Shown here: piece by piece, positions 11,048 through 22,970 of the stretch
Numbering within the stretch: the first letter of the stretch is position 1
How the letters are laid out: each line of letters starts with the position of its first letter
Source of the DNA: Coregonus clupeaformis
Taxonomy: Eukaryota > Chordata > Actinopteri > Salmoniformes > Salmonidae
Assembly (NCBI RefSeq): GCF_020615455.1
Contig: NC_059202.1
Location: 34,898,074-34,962,073 of the forward strand
Reading direction: 5' to 3'
Length of the DNA: 64,000 bases
Notes under the pieces: generated by a model
What the model saw: the letters and a program-made list of their open reading frames with translations, nothing else
Told to the model about the DNA's origin: nothing
Database searches by the model: none
Position numbers and translations under genes: made by a program

Positions 11048-14000
11048 TTTTTTATTTATTTTTATTTAACTAGGAAAGTCAGTTAAGAACAAATTCTTAT
11101 TTACAATGACGGCCTACCAAAAGGCAAAAGGCCTCCTGCGGGGACGGGGGCTAGGATTGAAAATATAGTACAAAACACACATCATGACAAGAGAGACACC
11201 ACAACACTACATAAAGAGAGACCTAAGACAACAACATAGCATGGCAGCAACACATGACAACACAGCATGGTAGCAACACCACAAGACAACAACATGGTAG
11301 CAACACAACATGGCAGCAGCACAACATGGTAGCAGCACAAAACATAGTACAAACATTATTGGAAACAGACAATAGCACAAAGGCAAGAAGGTAGAGACAA
11401 CAATACATTAGGCAAAGCAGCCACAACTGTCAGTAAGAGTGTCCATGATTGAGTCTATGAAAGAAGAGATGGAGATAAAACTGTCCAGTTTGAGTGTTTT
11501 TTGCTGCTTGTTCCAGTCGCTAGCTGCAGCGAACTGAAAAGAGGAGCGACCCAGGGATGTGTGTGCTTTGGGGACCTTTAACAGAATGTGACTGGCAGAA
11601 TGGGTGTTGTATGTGGAGGATGAGGGCTGCAGTAGTTATCTCAGATAAGGGGGAATGAGGCCTAAGAGGGTTTTATAAATAAGCATCAACCAGTTGGTCT
11701 TGCGACAGGTATACAGAGATGACCAGAGGAGTATAGAGTGCAGTGATGTGTCCTATAAGGAGCATTGGTGGCAAATCTGATGGCCGAATGGTAAAGAACA
11801 TCTAGCCGCTTGAGAGCACCCTTACCTGCCGATCTATAAATTACATCACCGTAATCTAGCATGGGTAGGATGGTCATCTGAATCAGGGTTAGTTTGGCAG
11901 CTGGGGTGAAAGAGGAGCGATTATGATAGAGGAAACCAAGTCTAGATTTAACCTTAGCCTGCAGCTTTGATATGTGCTGAGAGAAGGACAGTGTACCGTC
12001 TAGCCATACGCCCAAGTACTTGTATGAGGTGACTACCTCAAGGCCTAAACCCTCAGAGGTAGCAATCACACCGGTGGGGAGATGGGCATTCTTCTTACCA
12101 AACCACATGACCTTTGTTTTGGATGTGTTCAGAACAAGGTTAAGGGCAGAGAAAGCTTGTTGGACACTAAGAAAGCTTTGTTGTAGAGCGTTTAACACAA
12201 AATCCGGGGAGGGGCCAGCTGAGTATAAGACTGTATCATCTGCATATAAATGGATGAGAGAGCTTCCTACTGCCTGAGCTATGTTGTTGATGTAAATTGA
12301 GAAGAGCGTGGGGCCTAGGATCGAGCCTTGGGGTACGCCCTTGGTGAAAGGCAGTGGCTGAGACAGCAGATGTTCTGACTTTATACACCGCACTCTTTGA
12401 GAGAGGTAGTTAGCAAACCAGGCCAAAGACCCCTCAGAGACACCAATACTCCAAGAATGGAGTTGTCTTCCGTATCAAAAGCTTTGGCCAAGTCAATAAA
12501 TATAGCAGCACAACATTGCTTAGAATCAAGGGCAATGGTGACATCATTTAGGACTTTTAAGGTTGCGGTGACACATCCACAGTGACACATCCACAACCTG
12601 AGCGGAAACCATATTGCATACCAGAGAGAATACTATAGACATCAAGAAAGCACTTTCGATAAACAGGGCAAAATAGAAATAGGCCTATAACAGTTAGGAT
12701 CAGCTTGATCTTCCCCTTTAAATAAAGGACACACCGTGGCTGCCTTCCAAGCAATGGGAACCTCCCCAGAGAGGAGAGACAGGTTAAAAAGGTCAGAGAT
12801 AGGCTTGGCGATGATAGGGACGGAAAACTTAAAGAAGAAAGGATCTAAACCATCTGACCCAGATGGCTTTTTGGGGTCAAGTTTAAGCAGCTCCTTTAGC
12901 GACTCAGTGACTGCCTGCAGGGAGAAACTTTGTAGCGGGGCAGGGGAAAAAGAGGGAGGAGTATCGGGGCTAGTCGCATTAGAAGGGGTGGGAGATGAGG
13001 AAATGTTGGACAGGCAATGAGGCATGGCTGAGTCAAATAGGAATCCTGACTTAATGAAGTGGTGATTAAAGAGCTCAGCCATGTGCTCCTTGTCAGTAAC
13101 AACCACATCATCAACATTAAGGGACATGGGCAGCTGCGAGAAGGAGGGTTTATTCTCCAGGTCTTTAACCGTTTTCCAGAACTTCTTGGAGTTAGACCCA
13201 TAGAGAGAGAACTGATCCTTAAAGTAACTAACTTTGACCTTCCGGATAGCCTGAGTGCACTTATTTCTCATTTGCCTGAACGAGAGCCAGTCAGTCTGAG
13301 TATGCATGTGCCGAGCCTTTCGCCAAATGGAATTCTTAAGGTGGAGTAACTCTGCCAGATTACAGTCGAACCAGGGGCTGAACCTGTTTTTAATTTTAAT
13401 TTTCTTTATGGGGGCATGTTTGTTAACAATACCACTGAAAATATTGTTTTTAAAGGTCCAAGCATCTTCGACAGAGGGGCTCAAGCTGATTCTATACCAA
13501 TTTACAGAGGCCAAGACATGAAGGAAGGCTTGCTCATTAAAGTTTTTTTGCAAGCGTCTATGACAAATCAGGACAGGTCGTTTCTCTGAGCAGCCATTAC
13601 GAACACAGGCTGTAAAACAGTGATCACTAAGGTCATTACAGAAAACACCAGACTGATACCTATCAGGATTATTTGTGAGGATAACATCAAGGAGAGTAGC
13701 CTTTTCTCTGTGTTTGGAGTCATACCTTGTGGGATTGGTAATAATCTGAGAAAGATTTAGGGAGTCACATTGCTTTAGGACTTGGTCAGGTGGTTTAAGC
13801 ATGTCCCAGTTTAGTTCACCTAGCAGGACAAATTCAGACTTAGTGTAAGGGTCCAGGAGAGAGCTAAGGGCAGGTAGGGTACAGGCCGGTGGTGCTGATG
13901 GAGGACGATAACACCCAGCAACAGTCAACAAAGAGCTATTTGAAAGTTTAATGCTTAAAACCAGCAAATCAAATTGTTTGGGGACAGACTTGGTGGAGAC

Positions 14001-14718
14001 AACTGAGCACTGAAGGTGTTCCTTGGTAAAGATTGCCACTCCGCCACCTTCGGAAGATCTGTCTTGCCGAATAAGGTTATAACCAGAAAGATGAACATCA
14101 GTGAAACAGATATCAGAGCACAAGTCAGAATTGGGGCTAGCAACAGTAGATGGGCCAGGGTGTACATGCAGATTTCCAGATATCATCAGCAGTAATACAA
14201 TCAGTGTTGTTTTTTTATGACATTTGAATGTGCATCAGATGGCAACAAGATCGTATTGTACAGCAATTTCATCAGGTAACATGAATACAAAGCCGACGAG
14301 AGAGGGTTAGAATAGGATGGGAGGCCAAGAGTCCGTGTAACCAATAGAGTCAGAGTCCCGAGTGTGGGAACAAACAGTCTGTCCCACAGTTGGGTAACAA
14401 GCAAGTTCATAGTCAACAAAGGAGTCATGAGGCAAGTAGCATAAAGCACAATAAAAAATATAACGACTTGGGGCCAGCCATTGTAAATTCAAAGAGTCAC
14501 TCGCCCCAACAAAATAACTTGGGAGAGTAGCTCTCTATGAGTCCAGTAGGCTATAAAAGTATGAGATAAAATAAATAAATAAATAGTAGGCCTATACTAG
14601 TTAATTAAAGTGTTTCTGAGTGAGCTCACATAATAAGCTTCACAAGTTAATTAGCCTACCTAAACTTCCGATCAGTCCAAAGTCTGCGGTGTGTGTGTAA
14701 GTGCGTGTGTGCTGGAGA
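11048..14718 (-). mobile_element. LINE family C: endonuclease-RT retrotransposon inserted in a Tc1, broken
   Basis: A 3.7 kb non-LTR element read on the minus strand. The longest open block is 14186-12642: an endonuclease C-terminal part (GELNWDM, where the usual catalytic D is E; LSDHC), a linker, and the RT N-terminus (PSGSDGLDPFF, CYRPISILPCLSK). RT continues after frame changes near 12640 and 12400: AIFIDLAKAFDT (motif A), GVPQGSILGPTLF (B), YADD (C), then YKYLGVWLD. The 3' end (11048-11110 read in reverse) has the tail ending CCTAGTTAAATAAAAATAAA. The endonuclease N-terminus is damaged near 14100. The 3' UTR holds CAACATGGTAGCAG-like tandem units (11230-11345). Confidence 0.88.
11230..11345. 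repeat. Degenerate tandem repeat in LINE 3' UTR
   Basis: Units of about 15-20 bases around ACAACATGGTAGCAGC repeat imperfectly six or so times. The minus-strand reading frame across it gives a Cys/Leu-rich low-complexity stretch that is not a gene. Confidence 0.7.
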
Positions 14719-15673
14719 TAGGATGCCACCATTCCAACAAGCCAGTTCGTCAAATTTCTGCCCTGCTAGAGCTGCCCCGGTCAACTGTAAGTGCTTTTAT
14801 TGTGACGTGGAAACGTCTAGGAGCAACAACGGCTCAGCCGCGAAGTGGTAGGCCACACAAACTCACAGAACGGGACAGCCGAGTGCTGAAGCTGAAGCGC
14901 GTAAAAATCGTCTGTCCTCGGTTGCAACACTCACTACCGAGTTCCAAACTGCCTCTGGAAGCAACATCAGCACAATAACTGTTCGTCGGGAGCTTCATGA
15001 AATGGGTTTCCATGGCCGAGCAGCAGCACACAAGCCTAAGATCACTATGCGCAATGCCAAGCGTCGGCTGGAGTGGTGTAAAGCTCGCCGCCATTGGACT
15101 CTGTAGCAGTGGAAACGCGTTCTCTGTAGTGATGAATCAAGCTTCACCATCTGGCAGTCTGACGGACAAATCTGGGTTTGGCGGATGCCAGGCCCCTTAG
15201 TTTCAGTGAAGGGAAATCTTAACCCTACAGCAAACAATGACATTCTTGACGATTCTGTGCTTCCAACTTTGTGGTAACAGTTTGGGGAAGGACCTTTCCT
15301 CTTTCAGCTTGACTATGCCCCTGTGCACAAAGCGAGGTCCATACAGAAATGGTGTGGAAGAACTTCACTGGCCTACACAGAGCCCTGACCTCAAGCACAT
15401 CGAACACCTTTGGGATGAATTGGAACGCTGCGAGCCAGGCCTAACCACCCAACATCAGTGCCCAATCTCACAAATGCTCTTGTGGCTGAATGGAAGCAAG
15501 TTCCGCAACAATGTTCCAACATCTAGTGTAAAGCCTTCCCAGAAGACGGGAAGCTGTTATAGCAGCAAAGGGGGGACCAACTCCATATTAATTCCCATGA
15601 CTTTGGAATTAGATGTTCAAGTCTATCTTGATTCAACAAGAAGGTGTCCACATACTTTTGGTCATGTAGTGTA
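14719..15673 (+). mobile_element. Tc1/mariner element, family D, right part (transposase pseudogene)
   Basis: Resumes at AGGATGCCACC with the helix-turn-helix block (RQISALLELPRSTVSAFI) and GRPHKLTERD linker in the frame that ends at 14978. The catalytic half is scattered over other frames, with CSDESSFTIW near 15128 and SPDLKHIEHLWDE near 15385. It ends in the inverted repeat CATACTTTTGGTCATGTAGT at 15650-15673. Just before that repeat is a 19-base block identical to part of the solo LTR downstream. Confidence 0.82.
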
Positions 15674-15784
15674 TCAGAGAGGAAGAGGAAGAGAGACCAA
15701 ACTCGACGGAGAATCTGTCTCCCTCCAGCAGGTGGCATTTTTTTGTTGTTTCACCCACCAAGCAAGGAGTTTTTGTATGGAGGT
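15674..15784 (+). repeat. Dispersed repeat, left arm, interrupted by a solo LTR
   Basis: Contains CTCCAGCAGGTGGCATTTTT and AGCAAGGAGTTTTTG. The reverse complement of 16893-17115 carries the same sequence, including CCAGCAGGTGGCGTTTTTTC. The arm breaks at AGGT (15781-15784), the target duplication of the LTR, and resumes at 16704. Confidence 0.75.
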
Positions 15785-16703
15785 TGTGGGTAATTTTTGG
15801 TTAACTACTCTATCTCACTTAGGGGCAGACAACATAAAAACCAACTATATGAATTATGCATGTTGTAGAATGAAATGCCTATATGCCTTATATGCTTATG
15901 GATTAAGAACCAATTAAAGGGTTAAAACAGAGCAGATACATTTCTTTAGTGCAAATGCTGTGCTTCTGATAAGAATGGTTCCCTCTAATTCCCCACAGCT
16001 GGTCTGGGTATGTCAATGACATGTGATGGAGATACAACTTCTCGTTGTGGCTGTGTGGAGATAGGAGTAACAATGGAACTAGTGTTATCACTTGTTTGTG
16101 CTTATGACCTGACACACATAGTCACATGCACATAGTCACAAGGAAAAACCATAGTGGCTGTTGGTAAAGGATGGCTGTTGGTAAAGGCTTAAATGTATGT
16201 GGTTGAGAATGGGTTACGGACGACATGTTTAAACCATGTTTAAGTATTAATTGATATGTTTTATAATGTGTTATGAAATGATAAAGGTAAAACAGAATGA
16301 ACATGATTGATACTTTGTACTCCAGATGCATGCCTGGATAGTGAATATAGTAATATAGTGTAATTGTTCTTTAACGTACGTATGTATATCATTTTTTGAG
16401 TCACGCCACTAATAAGAGACAGAAGCCCCACTTAGATAAACGTACGTAACCTCGTGAGTAACCAACATGTGATACTGAAATATGTTATTCATTCACATAG
16501 AGAGGAGTAACTATGTATGTTGTATAAGCTTGACTATGCATTTGTGTCTGTATAAAAGGAGAGCTCCGAGTCATGGCAAGCAGCTACTCCATGGACCAGC
16601 TCGGCTTTCGTTGCTTCGTGTAATAAAAGTCTATCTTGATTCAACAAAAACTCTGGAAGAACTTTTGATTGTTAACAAGTATAGTGAAAATTATCCACGA
16701 CAA
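15785..16703 (+). mobile_element. Solo LTR with 4 bp target duplication
   Basis: A 919 bp LTR beginning TGTGGGTAATTT and ending CCACGACA, flanked by perfect AGGT copies (15781-15784, 16704-16707). Inside are a TATA box (TATAAAAG, 16551-16558) and a polyadenylation signal (AATAAA, 16622-16627), spaced as expected for U3-R-U5 on the plus strand. It has no internal coding region, so it is the product of LTR-LTR recombination. It is unrelated in sequence to the provirus LTRs at 38 and 51 kb. ERV type is likely from the length and 4 bp duplication, but this is not proven. Confidence 0.88.
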
Positions 16704-17120
16704 GGTCAATGAGAGAGTGTCGAATTTGGTCAACAAAAATATGTATGGCTTATTTGCTACGTGAGGTTTATTTGATAGAATATACATTTTGTAATGCTTA
16801 TATTGTTAGGAGTGTTCTGATATAAGTAGGACACGTGACATCCCGGCAACTTTGAGAAAAAACACTTTATATCGGAGTTGTCTTCGAGATGGCTATGGAT
16901 ATTCATGGTATGAGGCTAGTAGCAAAGCATCTCTCTCCACTGAATACAGGCGGTTGACATCAACAACCCTCATCAACACTCTCTCATTGGCCTCATTCAA
17001 AAACTCCTCGCTTGGTGAGTGAAAAAACGCCACCTGCTGGAGAAGACAGATTTTGGGCCCAGTTATCCATCTCGCTTCGCCTCTTCCTCTCTGGCGAAGC
17101 AAAATAAGTGGGTGGATCAA
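16704..17120. repeat. Dispersed repeat: resumed left arm plus inverted right arm
   Basis: After AGGT the left arm continues as CAATGAGAGAGTGT. From about 16893 to 17115 the same sequence occurs inverted. The minus-strand frame 17120-16893 contains QVAFFHSPSEEFLNEANE but I do not recognise a protein family, and the plus-strand partner is not open. It is probably a repeat rather than a gene. Confidence 0.6.
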
Positions 17121-17400
17121 CAGCGATGACTAAGTAGGTGGCCTAGATACCATGGTTAATGATGGGGAAGTTACCTGCTTCAGGGGGGAATAACACAGTT
17201 TATGAAACTGTCCTTGACATAACAACTCTGTCTTCAATGAATCATTTTGGGAAATATATTTGGGGTTGTCTTGTCTCAATTAGTTTTATACTTACCCTCC
17301 AAACTTCATCCTGAGAATCTATGAAGATGAGCATTACAGTCTTCAATAGTTTCAGACAGTGTCTGCTGGACTGGTCTTATCATCTAGGAATGTAGACCTA

Positions 17401-18999
17401 CAGTGGGGGAAAAAAGTATTTAGTCAGCCACCAATTGTGCAAGTTCTCCCACTTAAAAAGATGAGAGAGGCCTGTAATTTTCATCATAGGTACACGTCAA
17501 CTATGACAGACAAAATGAGAAAAAAAAATCCAGAAAATCACATTGTAGGATTTTTTATGAATTTATTTGCAAATTATGGTGGAAAATAAGTATTTGGTCA
17601 ATAACAAAAGTTTCTCAATACTTTGTTATATACCCTTTGTTGGCAATGACACAGGTCAAACATTTTCTGTAAGTCTTCACAAGGTCTTCACACACTGTTG
17701 CTGGTATTTTGGCCCATTCCTCCATGCAGATCTCCTCTAGAGCAGTGATGTTTTGGGGCTGTCGCTGGGCAACACAGACTTTCAACTCCCTCCAAAGATT
17801 TTCTATGGGGTTGAGATCTGGAGACTGGCTAGGCCACTCCAGGACCTTGAAATGCTTCTTACGAAGCCACTCCTTCGTTGCCCGGGCAGTGTGTTTGGGA
17901 TCATTGTCATGCTGAACCCAGCCACGTTTCATCTTCAATGCCCTTGCTGATGGAAGGAGGTTTTCACTCAAAATCTCATGATACATGGCCCCATTCATTC
18001 TTTCCTTTACACAGATCAGTCGTCCTGGTCCCTTTGCAGAAAAACAGCCCCAAAGCATGATGTTTCCACCCCCATGCTTCACAGTAGGTATGGTGTTCTT
18101 TGGATGCAACTCAGCATTCTTTTCCTCCAAACACGACGAGTTGAGTTTTTACCAAAAAGTTCTATTTTGGTTTCATCTGACCATATGACATTCTCCCAAT
18201 CCTCTTCTGGATCATCCAAATGCACTCTAGCAAACTTCAGACGGGCCTGGACATGTACTGGCTTAAGCAGGGGGGACACGTCTGGCACTGCAGGATTTGA
18301 GTCCCTGACGGCGTAGTGTGTTACTGATGGTAGGCTTTGTTACTTTGGTCCCAGCTCTCTGCAGGTCATTCACTAGGTCCCCCCGTGTGGTTCTGGGATT
18401 TTTGCTCACCGTTCTTGTGATCATTTTGACCCCACGGGGTGAGATCTTGCGTGGAGCCCCAGATCGAGGGAGATTATCAGTGGTCTTGTATGTCTTCCAT
18501 TTCCTAATAATTGCTCCCACAGTTGATTTCTTCAAACCAAGCTGCTTACCTATTGCAGATTCAGTCTTCCCAGACTGGTGCAGGTCTACAATTTTGTTTC
18601 TGGTGTCCTTTGACAGCTCTTTGGTCTTGGCCATAATGGAGTTTGGAGTGTGACTGTTTGAGGTTGTGGACAGGTGTCTTTTATACTGATAACAAGTTCA
18701 AACAGGTGCCATTAATACAGGTAACGAGTGGAGGACAGAGGAGCCTATTAAAGAAGAAGTTACAGGTCTGTGAGAGACAGAAATCTTGCTTGTTTGTAGG
18801 TGACCAAATACTTATTTTCCACCATAATTTGCAAATAAATTCATAAAAAATCCTACAATGTGATTTTCTGGATTTTTTTTTCTCAATTTGTCTGTCATAG
18901 TTGACGTGTACCTATGATGGAAATTACAGGCCTCTCTCATCTTTTTAAGTGGGAGAACTTGCACAATTGTTGGCTGACTAAATACTTTTTTCCCCACTG
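17401..18999 (-). mobile_element. Tc1/mariner element, family A, full length, broken transposase
   Basis: It is 1599 bp with CAGTGGGG...CCCCACTG termini and flanking TA on both sides (17399-17400, 19000-19001). The transposase is read from 18634 to 17615: helix-turn-helix block (KTESAIGKQLGLKKSTVGAI), GAPRKISPRG linker, WSDETKIELFG, QHDNDPKHT and DLNPIENLW, so the DD34E residues are present. Two frameshifts break it. One lies at a run of six G near 18270, where the copy at the left edge has five G; the other is near 18120. Confidence 0.93.
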
Positions 19000-19001
19000 T
19001 A

Positions 19002-20100
19002 TCTGGTTTATCTAGTCTGTGTCTAAACATTTGCTTGATATTGTTGAGTGGAGATGAAGAACAATCCTTGGGAGTGGGGACACAACACAAGTCTGACCAT
19101 CTGCATTGTCTAAAGAATCCCTCTGTCTGAACACCCGTTACGTTTAATCAATTATTATATGGATTACATTTACAATAGATTATCATGATGACTATGCTCT
19201 TCACACCCTGCCCACACACTCCACCTTCACTGGCTGATTCTCATGAAACCAATTGAAACTATGTCTGTGATGATTCAGCTATATAGCCTGAATTCACTAT
19301 CATATTAAGGCTCATTATGCTTGGTTTCTGGCTTTTTAACTCGTTTTGGCCTTAAATCTTATTTTTGTGTTTTTTAAATAAAATGTTTACTCAAAATCTC
19401 ATTACCATAATACGTCCAGTCAATTTGTAGGACTTTACATACATTTAATTTATAAAAAAAATAACTAACATATTTAATTAAAACCAATGAAATATTGTTT
19501 AAAGTAGTACATATTCAAAGACAAGTTATAATTTCTGGGTATTCACATTACAAAGTAGCCATATTTTAAACAAAAACTGTTGTTTCTCATTACCGTAGCA
19601 TTTCTTCAAGTTCCTATACAAAAAATTCCACCCATACTGCATTACTAAGAAGAGAAGATCAAATATGGCTAGAAGGTAAGCTAGTCTTTTCTCTTTTATT
19701 ATGTTTAAATTTGATAATTGTCCTCGTACACCCAATTTACCCATTTTAGATTATCATTACCTACCTTAACTGTGTAGTACTTGATGTTCGAGCAAAATTA
19801 TTTATTAAAATATATACAGTATAATAGATTAGAAAGAGAATGAATGGATGTCTTTTTTTTTTTTTTGCTGAGTCATAATGGCTTCTGCCATTGTTTGCTA
19901 CATTTTCTAAGGGCTTCTTATTACCATAATGCTAATTTCTCATTACCATGTCATATGGTAATTAGAAGTTCAGTTACGGTAATGATAAAAACTGTTTCTG
20001 ATGCATGTACAATGTAACACCATCACGCTATGTGTGCAACAGATACACCGCTAACCAAACAACAGTGATAGGTGCATGCACACTTGAATTAAAGGGTAAC
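19002..20100. other. AT-rich interval, no gene supported
   Basis: Contains several copies of TCTCATTACCATAAT-like motifs (about 19395, 19585, 19935) that recur near 30600. This suggests an old dispersed repeat. No coding domain or RNA gene was seen. Confidence 0.4.
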
Positions 20101-20102
20101 TA

Positions 20103-21698
20103 CAGTGAGGGAAAAAAGTATTTGATCCCCTGCTGATTTTGTACATTTGCCCACTGACAAAGAAATGATCAGTCTATAATTTTAATGGTAGGTTTATTTG
20201 AACATTGAGAGACAGAATAACAACAACAAAATCCAGAAAAACGCATGTCAAAAATGTTATAAATCGATTTGCATTTTAATGAGGGAAATAAGTATTTGAC
20301 CCCCTCTCAATCAGAAAGATTTCTGGTTCCCAGGTGTCTTCTATACAAGTAACGAGCTGAGATTAGGAGCACACTCTTAAAGGGAGTGTTCCTAATCTCA
20401 GTTTGTTACCTGTATAAAAGACACCTGTCCACAGAAGCAATCAATCAGATTCCAAACTCTCCACCATGGCCAAGACCAAAGAGCTCTCCAAGGATGTCAG
20501 GGACAAGATTGTAGACCTACACAAGGCTGGAATGGGCTACAAGACCATCGCCAAGCAGCTTGGTGAGAAGGTGACAACAGTTGGTGCGATTATTCGCAAA
20601 TGGAAGAAACACAAAATAACTGTCAATCTCCCTCGGCCTGGGGCTCCATGCGAGATCTCACCTCGTGGAGTTGCAATGATCATGAAAACGGTGAGGAATC
20701 AGCCCAGAACTACACGGGAGGATCTTGTCAATGATCTCAAGGCAGCTGGGACCATAGTCACCAAGAAAACAATTGGTAACACACTACGCCGTGAAGGACT
20801 GAAATCCTGCAGCGCCCGCAAGGTCCCCCTGCTCAAGAAAGCACATATACATGCCCATCTGAAGTTTGCCAATGAACATCTGAATGATTCATAGGAGAAC
20901 TGGGTGAAAGTGTTGTGGTCAGATGAGACCAAAATGGAGCTCTTTGGCATCAACTCAACTCGCCGTGTTTGGAGGAGGAGGAATGCTGCCTATGACCCCA
21001 AGAACACCATCCCCACCGTCAAACATGGAGGTGGAAACATTATGCTTTGGGCGTGTTTTTCTGCTTAGGGGACAGGACAACTTCACCGCATCAAAGGGAC
21101 GATGGACGGGGCCATGTACCGTCAAATCATGGGTGAGAACCTCCTTCCCTCAGCCAGAGCATTGAAAATGGGTTGGGGATGGGTATTCCAGCATGACAAT
21201 GACCCAAAACACACGACCAAGGCAACAAAGGAGTGGCTCAAGAAGAAGCACATTAAGGTCCTGGAGTGGCCTAGCCAGTCTCCAGACCTTAATCCCATAG
21301 AAAATCTGTGGAGGGAGCTGAAGGTTTGAGTTGCCAAACGTCAGCCTCGAAACCTTAATGACTTGGAGAAGATCTGCAAGTGGGACAAAATTCCTCCTGA
21401 GATGTGTGCAAACCTGGTGGCCAACTACAAGAAACGTCTGACCTCTGTGATTGCAAACAAGGGTTTGCCACCAAGTACTAAGTCATGTTTTGCAGAGGGG
21501 TCAAATACTTATTTCCCTCATTAAAATGCAAATCAATTTATAACATTTTTGACATGCGTTTTTCTGGATTTTTGTTGTTGTTATTCTGTCTCTCACTGTT
21601 CAAATAAACCTACCATTAAAATTATAGACTGATCATTTCTTTGTCAGTGGGCAAACGTACAAAATCAGCAGGGGATCAAATACTTTTTTCCCTCACTG
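20103..21698 (+). mobile_element. Tc1/mariner element, family F, full length, three nonsense codons
   Basis: Inverted repeats CAGTGAGGGAAAAAAGTATT and complement, with flanking TA at 20101-20102 and 21699-21700. The transposase frame starts at ATG 20466 (MAKTKELSKDVRDK) and stays in one frame to about 21460, but is cut by in-frame TAG at 20892, TAG at 21066 and TGA at 21327. A base is missing near 21465, so the normal C-terminal end is lost. The catalytic motifs WSDETKMELFG, QHDNDPKHT and DLNPIENLW are all present. Confidence 0.93.
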
Positions 21699-21700
21699 TA

Positions 21701-22084
21701 CACTCAAATATATTTTGTACTTTCTTAGATTTTACCTAGACCTAAAAAAAATCATCTCCTGATGTGGTTTAAGCATTGTTAGCACATCCAGTTTTGGTGT
21801 TTTTCTATTAGAAAAGTGTAATTTTGAGAGCGAAAACTTACAAATAAAATCTGAACAATTACCACCCCTCCGCCATTCCACAACCCTTTTACGTCCCACC
21901 ACTGAAAAAATATATATATCTAGGGGAAACATTGAGTTAACATTTATAATTTAGAGGCTTATTAAAGGCACATTACACTTAGAAATCAAAAGTTTGACAT
22001 TTTCAGAACTCAAAAGTGGTCTTCTGTCAACAAATGTCCCCATCCTAGACCATCTGTTTTGTAGATCCAGCTGTATGCTTACAA
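21701..22084. other. Non-coding interval
   Basis: AT-rich. The stretch GATGTGGTTTAAGCATTGTT near 21759-21778 also occurs near 53172-53191 with similar flanks, so it belongs to a low-copy repeat. No gene was seen. Confidence 0.4.
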
Positions 22085-22390
22085 TCCAAAATTAATGGAA
22101 AAGATTAGCACCAAATAATTTCAATTATTTTACACTAAAGACTAAACTTCTTGGTAGCAAACTGTCATGGTCAAAGCATATTGATTATATTGTTGTATAG
22201 ATGGGGAGAGGTTTGTATGTGATAAAGAGATGCTCTGCTTTTTTAACATCACATGCAACCAAACCAAGTCCTGCAAGCTCTGGTTTTGTCGCATCTTGAC
22301 TATTGCCCAGTTGTGTGGTCAGGTGCAGCAAAAAAGGACCTAGAAAAGCTGCAACTGGCCCAGTACTGTATAGACTCTATACTCTAACGT
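22085..22390 (+). pseudogene. LINE RT C-terminal remnant
   Basis: Broken plus-strand frames contain KLSWSKHID, MGRGLYVIKRCSAFLT and, after a shift, QALVLSHLDYCPVVW-like sequence. These are blocks of the region downstream of the RT catalytic core in fish LINEs. Several stops and frame changes show that it is old. No 5' or 3' end was recognised. Confidence 0.6.
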
Positions 22391-22968
22391 GGAAATGCTT
22401 ATATCGGGGATATCCACTTACATTGGTTTTGTGCTATAAATGCTAAACAAAACCAAAGCATTGATTGCTGTCTTACCTTGTCTATCGACTGCTTACAGGG
22501 TAAGGAAATCAATGTACCAATGTAATTTAGTAATTTGGGTGAACTATCCCCATAAGACTACTTTTGAGGTATGAATACATCTGACAAACTTAAAATGTTT
22601 GCGTGTAATGCCCATTTAGGGGTTGTAACAATGCAGTAGTCTAATAAACAGAACAATCTGATTAATCTAAACTTGTTGTTATTAAGATTGGCAGATAAGG
22701 AAAGAATCTAGGGTGGAGAAGCATAGTGAGAAACTGTACAGAAATCCAGAGCTGCTTGAGGAGTACAGAGGAAAGGAAAGAGCGGTATATAGAAAGGTTT
22801 TGGTTTGGTAATAATGCACATGACATTGCTTTTACACCTGTGTGTAAACCAAAAAATCATAGGTAAGACTGCTTTTCATTGGTAGAAAAGTTAGGAGCAC
22901 CACATACAATTTAGAAGCACCAGAAAAATAGATTTTCTAATTGATTGCGATATAGCCTACATTGGGCC
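22391..22968. other. Non-coding interval
   Basis: AT-rich sequence without a recognisable coding region or repeat boundary, up to the Tc1-like end at 22971. Confidence 0.35.
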
Positions 22969-22970
22969 TA

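Noticed and set aside
11223..11426. Cys/Leu-rich minus-strand frame
   Set aside because: Translation of a degenerate tandem repeat in a LINE 3' UTR; low complexity with no homologue recognised.
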